Under the pieces are notes generated by a model. That model searched no databases and was not told where the DNA came from. It worked only from the letters and a program-made list of their open reading frames with translations. 6,042 nt of DNA from Thiotrichaceae bacterium (lineage in GTDB: Bacteria; Pseudomonadota; Gammaproteobacteria; Thiotrichales; Thiotrichaceae). Positions 1 to 5,856 of this stretch are shown here, piece after piece. The translations under genes and the position numbers were made by a program. How positions within the stretch are numbered: the stretch's first letter is position 1; each line of letters opens with the position of its first letter. The stretch is taken from contig JALVRY010000002.1 of the NCBI GenBank assembly GCA_027024625.1, positions 1-6,042 on the forward strand, in the 5' to 3' direction.

Positions 1-46
1 CCGAGGCGAGAGGCGTAGCCGAATAATTATTAGAGTAAAACCGGTG

Positions 47-66
47 AATGATAGCTCATTAGCTTT
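47..66. repeat. short repeat related to the 1262-1398 foldback
   Basis: The stretch ATGATAGCTCATTAGCTTT (48-66) matches 1284-1302 with a single difference (CATT versus CGTT). It overlaps the stop codon of the zeta-type gene (65-67). The core GAGCTATCAT occurs three times in the window: twice on the minus strand (48-57 and 1284-1293) and once on the plus strand (1366-1375). Within this copy AATGA and TCATT form a weak 5-bp stem. It may be a remnant of the same repeat family, or a chance similarity of a short AT-rich string. The remaining bases 1-46 show nothing assignable beyond a GAGGCGA/GAGGCGT tandem near the start. Confidence 0.4.
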
Positions 67-640
67 ATTTTAAATATAAATCTTCTACCCACTCTGGCAG
101 ATCATCTGCAACACTCATGACTCTTCCATGCCTTAATACCAAACTTAGTATAGGCACTTGGTTGAGGCGTGAATTATCATAAACAAATCCCACATCTGCT
201 TTTAAAATGGCTTGTTTTATTAGGCTTTGATTTCTTTCATAGCGTGCACGTATTTTTTCTTCTGGGACGTTATGTCCTCCTTCTTCTACTCGGCTGGCTA
301 CTCGGGCGACAGATAATTCTGCTGTTCTAACATTTACGTGATACACGATTACACGAAAGTCTGCCTGTAAAGCATCTTCGATTAGTTGTAATTTTGAAGG
401 ATGAGAGAAAGTTGATTCTGATACGAAGCTTTGTTGATTTTTTAAATATTCTTGCCTTCGTTGCTCAGCAATTTTTGCGGCTTGATAGGCGCCCTGCATG
501 GATTGATCACTAAGTTCTTCTTTTTGAATTTTGTCTGCATTAATAAAAGGGGCATTAAATTTATGTTTTATAACCTGCTCATACAATGTCGACTTACCCG
601 CACCATTTGGGCCAGCAAGCATAATCATTATTGCGGGCAT
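65..640 (-). CDS. zeta-toxin-like P-loop kinase (COG4185 type), probable toxin
   Basis: This 191-residue P-loop protein has a Walker A motif, GPNGAGKST, at residues 10-18. It is followed by INADKI at 34-39 (Asp36 in the place of the zeta-toxin substrate/catalytic Asp) and FVSESTFSH at 72-80. A Lys/Arg-rich lid segment, RVEEGGHNVPEEKIRARYERN, spans 117-137. This order and the GGHxVP...RYxR lid are typical of the small zeta-toxin/'predicted ABC-type ATPase' family. Classical zeta toxins phosphorylate UDP-N-acetylglucosamine; whether this subgroup uses that substrate cannot be read from sequence. The protein is complete, cytosolic, and has no membrane segment. It lies downstream of a ParD-like antitoxin, now separated by a 159-bp foldback. 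No Shine-Dalgarno precedes the ATG at 640; Met5 or Met7 are alternative starts still upstream of the P-loop. An in-frame stop lies six codons upstream of the ATG, which rules out a longer protein. Confidence 0.85.
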   Translation of the reverse strand: MPAIMIMLAGPNGAGKSTLYEQVIKHKFNAPFINADKIQKEELSDQSMQGAYQAAKIAEQRRQEYLKNQQSFVSESTFSHPSKLQLIEDALQADFRVIVYHVNVRTAELSVARVASRVEEGGHNVPEEKIRARYERNQSLIKQAILKADVGFVYDNSRLNQVPILSLVLRHGRVMSVADDLPEWVEDLYLK

Positions 641-665
641 TATGAGTGGATTTGGGTATTAGTTA

Positions 666-824
666 GGACTTCGAACCAAATAACTAGAGGAAAATAACGC
701 AGAATTTTTGTTTCAGATTGAATGATTTCAAGAGGCGCATAGTTATTCTACGCAACGATTTGAGATCATTTAATATAAAGCAAAAAAGCAAGTTAAATTC
801 CTCTAGTTATTTAGTTCGGAGTCC
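666..824. mobile_element. MITE-like 159-bp foldback element inside the TA operon
   Basis: The two ends are inverted repeats. The left end starts GGACTTCGAACC at 666, and the right end read on the opposite strand starts GGACTCCGAACT from 824. The first 27 bp match with two differences. Pairing continues into the interior: the stretch around 706-731 pairs imperfectly with about 760-786, and a central stem (GCATAG/CTACGC, about 738-754) closes it. The whole element therefore folds back on itself. TA flanks it on both sides (664-665, 825-826), as expected for IS630/Tc1-mariner-mobilised MITEs, although TA is self-complementary and so is weak evidence alone. It encodes no protein. Its right arm supplies the last codons and stop of the antitoxin gene. 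Transcribed RNA would form a very long hairpin between the antitoxin and toxin cistrons. Confidence 0.75.
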
Positions 825-1170
825 TATTATCTGATGCAAAAACTACCGTGTCGCTATCATCTAAGCCTACTCCCTTACCTGCTTTATTACGTTCTGCAAA
901 ATATTTTTCCATTTTAGGCTGCGCTTGTTTCATCGAAACAACAAGATCATCAAGGTAGACTTCTTGCTCATCTCTATTGAGGTGATCAGGGTTTAACGTG
1001 CCTTTTAGCACTGCTTGAATTTTGCGGTAGTTAAAATGCTCAGACTGCTCAATGGCTCGACCAATTCGCATCCAATGTTCTGCTTGCCCTGCAATTGAGC
1101 GGCCAAATGTTTTTGACTCATCACGCAGAACTTCCATTTCAGCATTTGATATTTTAATTGATTGCGCCAT
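811..1170 (-). CDS. ParD-like antitoxin of a type II toxin-antitoxin pair
   Basis: This 119-residue protein resembles the ParD-like antitoxin family (PF11903). Its N-terminus, MAQSIKISNAEMEVLR, reads as a ribbon-helix-helix-like DNA-binding segment. It is followed by the family hallmark GRSIAGQAEHWMRIGRAIE at residues 23-41. The C-terminal half (about 60-119) is charged and probably the flexible toxin-binding part. GAGAGG (1176-1181) lies 5 nt before the ATG and fixes the start. The gene has its own promoter and a palindromic operator upstream, and the zeta-type kinase follows on the same strand. The terminal residues R-T-P-N and the stop are encoded inside the right arm of the 666-824 foldback. 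The ancestral protein would have ended ...ASDNN at 116 residues, so the natural C-terminus has been replaced. The antitoxin role is inferred from family and neighbour. Confidence 0.82.
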   Translation of the reverse strand: MAQSIKISNAEMEVLRDESKTFGRSIAGQAEHWMRIGRAIEQSEHFNYRKIQAVLKGTLNPDHLNRDEQEVYLDDLVVSMKQAQPKMEKYFAERNKAGKGVGLDDSDTVVFASDNRTPN

Positions 1171-1188
1171 AAAAGCCTCTCAGAGAAA

Positions 1189-1203
1189 GTGGCATTATGC
1201 CAC
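1189..1203. promoter_or_regulatory. palindromic operator before the antitoxin gene
   Basis: GTGGCATTATGCCAC is a perfect palindrome with 7-bp arms around a single central T. It lies just downstream of the predicted transcription start (about 1207-1208, minus strand) and 18 bp upstream of the antitoxin ATG, between the promoter and the Shine-Dalgarno. This is where an autorepressing antitoxin would block its own promoter. Binding by the ParD-like protein is inferred. In RNA the same bases would form a 7-bp hairpin. Confidence 0.6.
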
Positions 1204-1214
1204 CTGTTTTTATT

Positions 1215-1243
1215 ATTATGCTTTTATTTGAGGTAGAAGTCAA
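1215..1243 (-). promoter_or_regulatory. sigma70-type promoter of the antitoxin-toxin operon
   Basis: Read on the minus strand, TTGACT (1238-1243) and CATAAT (1215-1220) are separated by exactly 17 bp. This is a five-of-six -35 match and a good -10. The expected start near 1207-1208 leaves a leader of about 37 nt containing the 1189-1203 palindrome and the GAGAGG ribosome site. It is the best-formed promoter in the window. Confidence 0.6.
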
Positions 1244-1261
1244 AATTACACCGTTTATCAT

Positions 1262-1398
1262 AAGCACACCCCCCCACTTTTACATGATAGCTCGTTAGCT
1301 TTTTTAACGACTGCTAGAATTTATGCAAAGCTACATGATGATTTACACATACAGTAATCATTATAGAGCTATCATGTAAAAGTGAGGGGGGTGTGCTT
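1262..1398. repeat. 137-bp foldback element with C-rich terminal inverted repeats
   Basis: The left arm (1262-1293) and right arm (1366-1398) are near-perfect inverted repeats of 32 and 33 bp. Both read AAGCACACCCCCC..., then ACTTTTACATGATAGCTC. The only difference is in the C tract: seven C in the left arm, six C plus TC in the right. The 72-bp interior is AT-rich, contains a small CGTTA/TAACG stem (1293-1309) and has no ORF. There is no clear target duplication. It sits 24 bp beyond the ppsA stop and 18 bp upstream of the antitoxin -35. It is probably a MITE-like repeat that also stops or insulates transcription leaving ppsA. No T-tract of the classical kind follows it on the minus strand, so it is not called as an intrinsic terminator. 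Confidence 0.7.
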
Positions 1399-1422
1399 TT
1401 AGAATATGGGCATCTCTATATA

Positions 1423-3783
1423 TTACTTAGCAGCCAAACGATTCCAAGTATCAATCACTGTATCAGGATTCAACGAAACGCTATCAATCCCCTGCCCCAT
1501 CAACCACTCAGCAAGATCAGGATGATCCGATGGGCCTTGTCCACAGATACCGACGTATTTCCCATGCTTTCTACACGCATCAATCGCCATTTTTATCATG
1601 GCTTTTACCGCAGGATTACGCTCGTCAAAACCTTCGGCGACTAATGCTGAATCTCGATCTAGGCCTAGTGTTAATTGTGTCATATCATTTGAGCCGATAG
1701 AGAAGCCATCGAAGTATTCTAAGAACTGTTCTGCCAAAACCGCGTTTGATGGCAACTCGCACATCATAATATGGCGCAAACCATTTTCACCGCGCGCTAA
1801 ACCGTTTTCTGCTAATAGTTCACTCACGGCTTTTGCTTCTTCGAGTGTTCTTACAAAGGGAATCATAATCTCAATATTGGTCAATCCCATATCATTGCGC
1901 ACGCGTTTAATCGCTTCACATTCCATTTCAAAACAGCTACGGAAGGTTTCATCGATATAACGTGCTGCACCACGAAAACCAATCATGGGGTTCTCTTCTT
2001 CGGGCTCGTAGTTTGTGCCTGCGATGAGTTTCGCGTATTCATTTGATTTAAAATCCGACATGCGCAAAATTACAGGTTTTGGCGTAAAGGCAGATGCTAG
2101 CGTTGATACGCCTTCGGCAATTTTTGAAACGAAGAATTCACGCGGGCTTTCGTAAGCATCAATGCGTTTGTGGATAATTTCTTGTAGCTCTGTAGATTGC
2201 TTATCCAGCTCCAACAAGGCGCGTGGATGAATACCAATCATATTATTGATAATAAATTCCATACGCGCTAAGCCAACACCTTTATTGGGTAGCTGGCTAA
2301 AATCAAAGGCGCGATCAGGATTGCCAACATTCATCATCACTTTAAGATCAAGGTCAGGCATGGTGCTGACTTCGGTTTTGCTAATTTCAAAATCTAGAAT
2401 GCCTTGGTAGGTGTAACCTGTATCGCCCTCGGCACAAGATACGGTAACATCGTCACCGTGCTTAATGGTTTTAGTCGCATCACCACAACCCACAACCGCA
2501 GGTACGCCAAGCTCACGCGCGATGATTGCCGCGTGGCAAGTACGTCCGCCACGGTTGGTGACAATCGCAGAGGCGCGTTTCATAATTGGCTCCCAATCTG
2601 GATCGGTCATGTCGGTAATGAGCACATCGCCTGGCTGGATTTTATCCATATCGTCCAAGCTCATAATGATTTTGGCTTTGCCTGCGCCAATGCGTGAGCC
2701 GATAGAACGCCCTTCTGAAATTACCGTGCCCGTCTCTTTTAAAGTAAATCGTTCAACCACGTTACCTGCTTGGCTTTGCACAGTTTCTGGACGCGCTTGT
2801 ACGATGTATAAACCACCGTCGATGCCATCCAATGCCCACTCAATATCCATTGGGCGTTTGTAGTGTTTCTCGATGGTTACGGCTTGGCGTGCCAGTTCTT
2901 CAACCTGAGCATCTGTAATACAGTATTTACGACTACGTTCTTTTTCAATATCAATGATTTTTACAGGCTCTTCACCCTCTGGATCGTAAACCATCTCAAT
3001 TTCTTTGCTACCGAGTGTTCTGCTTAAAACAGCGGGTTTGCCTGCTTCCAAATTAGGTTTATAAGCATAAAACTCATCAGGGTTTACCGCGCCTTGCACG
3101 ACCATTTCACCCAAACCATAGCTACCTGTAATAAAGACTACTTTGTCAAAACCCGATTCAGTATCAAGGCTAAACATTACGCCACTTGCGCCAATATCAG
3201 AACGCACCATTTTTTGAATACCCGCTGATAAAGCAACGCCTGCATGATCAAAGTTTTGGTGAACACGGTAGGAGATTGCGCGATCCGTAAACAACGAGGC
3301 AAATACTTTACGGATTGCCATTTTAATATCATCTAAGCCTGACACATTCAAAAATGTCTCTTGCTGTCCTGCAAAAGATGCATCGGGTAAATCTTCGGCC
3401 GTAGCAGATGAACGTACCGCCCATGTGACTTCTTTGCCGTATTGCCCTTCTACTTTTACATAAGCTTCATTGATGTCAGCTTCTAGGTCATCTGGCAAGG
3501 GAATTTGCATAATCCAATCACGAATTTGCTTGCCTGTTTTAGCCAATGCCGACAAATCATCAACATCCAATTCATCTAGTAATGCATTGATACGATTGCC
3601 TAAGTTTTCATGTTCTAAAAAACTACGATAAGCATCGGAGGTTGTCGCAAAACCACCCGGAACATTAACACCGAGATTTGCGAGGTTTTGAATCATCTCA
3701 CCGAGTGATGCGTTTTTACCGCCAACATGGTCAATATCGTTTATACCAAGTTGATCAAGCCAAATGATGTTTTTTGTATTCAT
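1423..3783 (-). CDS. ppsA: phosphoenolpyruvate synthase (pyruvate, water dikinase)
   Basis: PEP synthase (EC 2.7.9.2) converts pyruvate, ATP and water to PEP, AMP and phosphate, feeding gluconeogenesis from three-carbon substrates in the cytosol. The protein has 786 residues, close to the usual ~790. An N-terminal ATP-grasp domain (about 17-345) begins [10 protein letters not shown] at 21-30 and carries the [20 protein letters not shown] stretch at 124-143. The mobile phosphohistidine domain (about 355-465) has [15 protein letters not shown] at 412-426, with catalytic His417. The C-terminal PEP/pyruvate barrel (about 480-786) has GSNDMTQL at 697-704 and [11 protein letters not shown] at 745-755, with the catalytic Cys747. 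All key residues are present. Thr415, two residues before the His, is the expected target of PpsR. The start is fixed by AGGA placed 6 nt before the ATG. The stop codon of ppsR lies 8 bp upstream, so the two are co-transcribed. It appears intact and typical. Confidence 0.97.
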   Translation of the reverse strand: MNTKNIIWLDQLGINDIDHVGGKNASLGEMIQNLANLGVNVPGGFATTSDAYRSFLEHENLGNRINALLDELDVDDLSALAKTGKQIRDWIMQIPLPDDLEADINEAYVKVEGQYGKEVTWAVRSSATAEDLPDASFAGQQETFLNVSGLDDIKMAIRKVFASLFTDRAISYRVHQNFDHAGVALSAGIQKMVRSDIGASGVMFSLDTESGFDKVVFITGSYGLGEMVVQGAVNPDEFYAYKPNLEAGKPAVLSRTLGSKEIEMVYDPEGEEPVKIIDIEKERSRKYCITDAQVEELARQAVTIEKHYKRPMDIEWALDGIDGGLYIVQARPETVQSQAGNVVERFTLKETGTVISEGRSIGSRIGAGKAKIIMSLDDMDKIQPGDVLITDMTDPDWEPIMKRASAIVTNRGGRTCHAAIIARELGVPAVVGCGDATKTIKHGDDVTVSCAEGDTGYTYQGILDFEISKTEVSTMPDLDLKVMMNVGNPDRAFDFSQLPNKGVGLARMEFIINNMIGIHPRALLELDKQSTELQEIIHKRIDAYESPREFFVSKIAEGVSTLASAFTPKPVILRMSDFKSNEYAKLIAGTNYEPEEENPMIGFRGAARYIDETFRSCFEMECEAIKRVRNDMGLTNIEIMIPFVRTLEEAKAVSELLAENGLARGENGLRHIMMCELPSNAVLAEQFLEYFDGFSIGSNDMTQLTLGLDRDSALVAEGFDERNPAVKAMIKMAIDACRKHGKYVGICGQGPSDHPDLAEWLMGQGIDSVSLNPDTVIDTWNRLAAK

Positions 3784-3794
3784 GCTATTTCCTA
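3784..3794 (-). promoter_or_regulatory. ppsA ribosome binding site overlapping the ppsR stop codon
   Basis: On the minus strand the ppsR stop TAG runs directly into AGGAAA (3793-3788), and the ppsA ATG follows 6 nt after AGGA. Ribosomes finishing ppsR therefore end on the ppsA ribosome site, an arrangement that favours translational coupling of regulator and enzyme. Confidence 0.7.
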
Positions 3795-4631
3795 TATTAG
3801 GCTGTCTTTTAAGGGAGTTACGCTGTGACTACGCACGATTTGTGCGGCTAATTCTTCAATGGATTGTGTGGTTACATCAAGCGGCTCTAAACCGTAGCGC
3901 TCATACAATTTATGCGCTTTTTTGATTTCAGTCTTACAAGTTTGCAATGATGAGTATTGGCTATTGGGTCTGCGCTTTTCACGTATTTGTTGTAAACGTT
4001 TTGCTTTGATAGTCGTGGTGACTAATTTATCTTTATTCTCAAGCAATACTGCGGGTAATTCATCACGATCAAAATCATCATCCGTAATAGGATAGTTTGC
4101 CGCTTTAATGCCAAATTTGAGCGCAAGATAAAGCGAGGTGGGTGTTTTACCTGAGCGCGATACGCCTACGATAATGACATCTGCCTCGTGCAATGTTTTT
4201 AGCACCATCGCATCATCGTGCATTAGCGTGTAATTGAGCGCGTCTATTCGTGCATCGTAGGTTTTTTCATTTACCAATCCATGACTCAAGCCCGACTCAC
4301 GCGTCGGCTCGGTATGTAAGTCATGCCCTATTTTGTCGAGGATACTTTCAAACACTTCATAATAATGACAGTCCGCATCTTTTAAAATCTGGTTTATTTG
4401 TGTCTCTGGCATAGTTGCGAAGACTAGTGGTCTAAAGCCTTCTTTTTCACTTATTTCTGCTATTTCTTTTACCAGTGCATTTGCTTTCTTCTCAGTATCT
4501 ATAAAAGAGCGCTGGTGATAGGTAAATTCAATATGAGGAAACTGCGAGAGCAAGCTATTCCCAAGCGTTTCAGCTGTTATACCCGTTGATTCAGAAACAA
4601 AAAAAACGGTACGTTTAGTATTATTTTGCAT
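3792..4631 (-). CDS. ppsR: PEP synthase regulatory protein (Ser/Thr kinase and phosphorylase)
   Basis: This 279-residue protein is of the DUF299/Kinase-PPPase family, the usual length for PpsR. The N-terminus has the hallmark [20 protein letters not shown] at residues 9-28. The nucleotide-binding P-loop is [15 protein letters not shown] at 156-170, followed by GIKAANYPI at 174-182. Family members inactivate PEP synthase by ADP-dependent phosphorylation of the Thr beside its phosphorylated His, and reactivate it by Pi-dependent removal that yields pyrophosphate. The target residue is present in the adjacent ppsA (Thr415). Here ppsR is the first gene of a ppsR-ppsA operon, whereas in Escherichia coli the two are divergent. 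The ATG at 4631 fits the family's N-terminus, but only a weak AAG-type ribosome site precedes it. No anomalies were seen. Confidence 0.95.
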   Translation of the reverse strand: MQNNTKRTVFFVSESTGITAETLGNSLLSQFPHIEFTYHQRSFIDTEKKANALVKEIAEISEKEGFRPLVFATMPETQINQILKDADCHYYEVFESILDKIGHDLHTEPTRESGLSHGLVNEKTYDARIDALNYTLMHDDAMVLKTLHEADVIIVGVSRSGKTPTSLYLALKFGIKAANYPITDDDFDRDELPAVLLENKDKLVTTTIKAKRLQQIREKRRPNSQYSSLQTCKTEIKKAHKLYERYGLEPLDVTTQSIEELAAQIVRSHSVTPLKDSLI

Positions 4632-4660
4632 AGCTTATTTTTCTATTGATAGTCTTCATA

Positions 4661-4669
4661 AATATACCA
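4661..4669 (-). promoter_or_regulatory. possible extended -10 promoter of ppsR-ppsA
   Basis: On the minus strand TGGTATATT has the TG-N-TATATT pattern of an extended -10 element, 30 bp upstream of the ppsR ATG. No good -35 lies 17 bp upstream (CTCCCA). That fits a promoter needing an activator, or a chance match in AT-rich DNA. Confidence 0.35.
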
Positions 4670-4712
4670 TTTGTTCTCGATATTGGGAGCATAGTAGTTA
4701 ATTATTTTTTTG

Positions 4713-4747
4713 TTGAAAAAATCGACAATAAAGATCAATTTTTTCAA
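4713..4747. promoter_or_regulatory. 13-bp-arm dyad, candidate regulator binding site
   Basis: TTGAAAAAATCGA (4713-4725) and TCAATTTTTTCAA (4735-4747) are inverted repeats with one mismatch and a 9-bp spacer. No T-run follows the dyad on either strand, which argues against a terminator. It lies about 50-80 bp upstream of the candidate ppsR -10, a position suited to an activator. A regulatory role is inferred from position and symmetry only. Confidence 0.45.
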
Positions 4748-4779
4748 ACTATTCAAAAAACTTATGCATGAACACCAAA

Positions 4780-4832
4780 TTATTAAACATTAATAAACTT
4801 ATGATTAAAGTTTATATAGTATTGCATAAACT
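4780..4832. promoter_or_regulatory. cluster of palindromes and repeated ATAAACT heptamers
   Basis: TTATTAA-ACA-TTAATAA (4780-4796) is a perfect dyad. ATAAACT occurs at 4793-4799 and 4826-4832, with its complement AGTTTAT at 4809-4815, so the last two form a perfect inverted repeat around 10 bp. AAACTTATG is repeated directly at 4758-4766 and 4795-4803. CTAATTATTAG (4831-4841) adds another small dyad. Repeated half-sites of this kind next to a LysR gene suggest an autoregulatory binding region, but AT-rich DNA raises the chance background. Confidence 0.4.
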
Positions 4833-4900
4833 AATTATTAGACAATCCAATGATTTCAATGTTTAATATTGCCACTGGCTATACTATTGCGATATTAAAA

Positions 4901-5809
4901 ATGAAAACGATCTACTACAAACAAAACCGACTGAAAAAACTACGTGCATTCTGCCAAGTAGCCAAACACGGTAGTGTAACTAAAGCGGCTGATAAACTAT
5001 TTGCCAGTCAACCCACCATATCTTTACAAATACAAGCACTTGAAAGAGAAATGAAAGTCTCTTTATTTGAACGTAACGGCCCGCAAATTTCACTGACGGT
5101 TGAAGGGAAAGTTCTTTATGATTTATGTGAACCGATGGTTCAAAGTATTGATCACCTACATGAAACCTTTAGTGCTCATTGTGGAAATTTAAGTACAGGC
5201 GATTTAACCATTGCCGCTGGGGAATCCACAATTTTGTATGTTCTACCCCAACCTGTTCAAATGTTTAGTGATCAGTATCCTGGCATAAAGCTAAAGCTCG
5301 CCAATGAAACTGGGCGCGATGGTCTTGAAATGTTACGCAATAATGATATCGATTTAGCCATAGGCTCGATGCTAGAAATCCCCGATGATATTGAATACGA
5401 GCCAATAGTGACTTACAACCCTGTATTAATTGCCCCAAAAGACCACCCTCTTTCAAAGCTTAAAGAAGTAACGCTAAACGACATTAGCCCCTTTGGATTA
5501 ATCCTTCCACCCAGTCATCTAAGTACATGGCGTATCGTGAAAATGGTATTTGCCCAAAACAACACCAGTTACAAAGTCACACTAGAAGCAGGCGGATGGG
5601 AAGTCATCAAACGTTATGTAAAAATCGGTTTAGGCATATCAATCGTCACCGACGTATGTATCACCGACCAAGACCGCGAAGAAATGACCGTGCTATCGCT
5701 GGACAAATACTTCCCCAAGCGTAGCTACGGCATAGTGACACGCAAAGGCAAGTTTTTATCAACACCTGCAGAACGGTTTATTGATTTGATGAAAGAGTGT
5801 TATGAGTGA
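4901..5809 (+). CDS. LysR-family transcriptional regulator
   Basis: The protein has 302 residues from the ATG at 4901. It has the LysR N-terminal winged helix-turn-helix (about residues 10-65), with GSVTKAADKLFASQPTISLQ at 24-43 as the recognition helix-turn-helix. ALEREMKVSLFERNG follows at about 46-60. The C-terminal effector-binding domain (about 90-295) begins near GDLTIAAGESTILYVLPQ. It includes DLAIGSM and the usual GLGISIVTD near its end. An upstream in-frame ATG at 4850 would add 17 residues (hydrophobic, unlike LysR starts). The 4901 start is preferred because MKTIYYKQNRLKKLRAF matches where LysR proteins begin, although neither ATG has a Shine-Dalgarno. It is divergent from ppsR-ppsA, so control of PEP synthase expression is plausible. 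The effector is unknown. It is intact, with no anomalies. Confidence 0.92.
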   Translation: MKTIYYKQNRLKKLRAFCQVAKHGSVTKAADKLFASQPTISLQIQALEREMKVSLFERNGPQISLTVEGKVLYDLCEPMVQSIDHLHETFSAHCGNLSTGDLTIAAGESTILYVLPQPVQMFSDQYPGIKLKLANETGRDGLEMLRNNDIDLAIGSMLEIPDDIEYEPIVTYNPVLIAPKDHPLSKLKEVTLNDISPFGLILPPSHLSTWRIVKMVFAQNNTSYKVTLEAGGWEVIKRYVKIGLGISIVTDVCITDQDREEMTVLSLDKYFPKRSYGIVTRKGKFLSTPAERFIDLMKECYE

Positions 5810-5830
5810 AAAGTGTAAAATATTTTTTGC

Positions 5831-5856
5831 CACGGAATACACGGAAGGACACGGAA
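5831..5856. repeat. three spaced copies of CACGGAA
   Basis: CACGGAA occurs at 5831-5837, 5840-5846 and 5850-5856, with 2- and 3-bp spacers and T- and A-runs on either side. Similar CACGGAA strings recur as dispersed repeats in other environmental proteobacteria; that is from memory and unverified here. It begins 21 bp after the LysR stop. No function is assigned. Confidence 0.55.

Larger units (their letters stand above)
4632..4900. promoter_or_regulatory. AT-rich divergent control region between ppsR and the LysR gene
   Basis: This stretch of about 270 bp separates ppsR (minus) from the LysR-family gene (plus) and has no credible coding of its own. It is strongly AT-rich and contains the 4713-4747 dyad, the 4780-4832 repeat cluster and an extended -10 for ppsR. 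LysR regulators usually bind T-N11-A dyads in exactly this kind of shared region. A clear -35/-10 pair for the LysR gene was not found; TATAGT (4814-4819) and TATACT (4880-4885) are -10-like strings without good -35 partners. Confidence 0.6.

Noticed and set aside
452..697. 81-residue plus-strand open frame across the toxin 5' end and the foldback
   Set aside because: It is antisense to the P-loop coding region and enters the MITE arm; no start signal and no recognisable protein.
1254..1406. A CRISPR-like or riboswitch interpretation of the repeated 1262-1398 region
   Set aside because: There are only two arms in inverted orientation, not direct repeats with spacers, and no known riboswitch core is visible.
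1598..2863. Plus-strand open frames of 97-132 residues inside ppsA
   Set aside because: They lie antisense within a strongly conserved, complete ppsA reading frame and resemble no family.
4713..4747. Intrinsic terminator
   Set aside because: The stem is A/T-rich and no T-run follows it on either strand; both flanking genes start, rather than end, here.
4850..4900. 17-residue N-terminal extension of the LysR protein from the ATG at 4850
   Set aside because: No ribosome site, hydrophobic sequence unlike LysR starts, and it would cover DNA better explained as control region.
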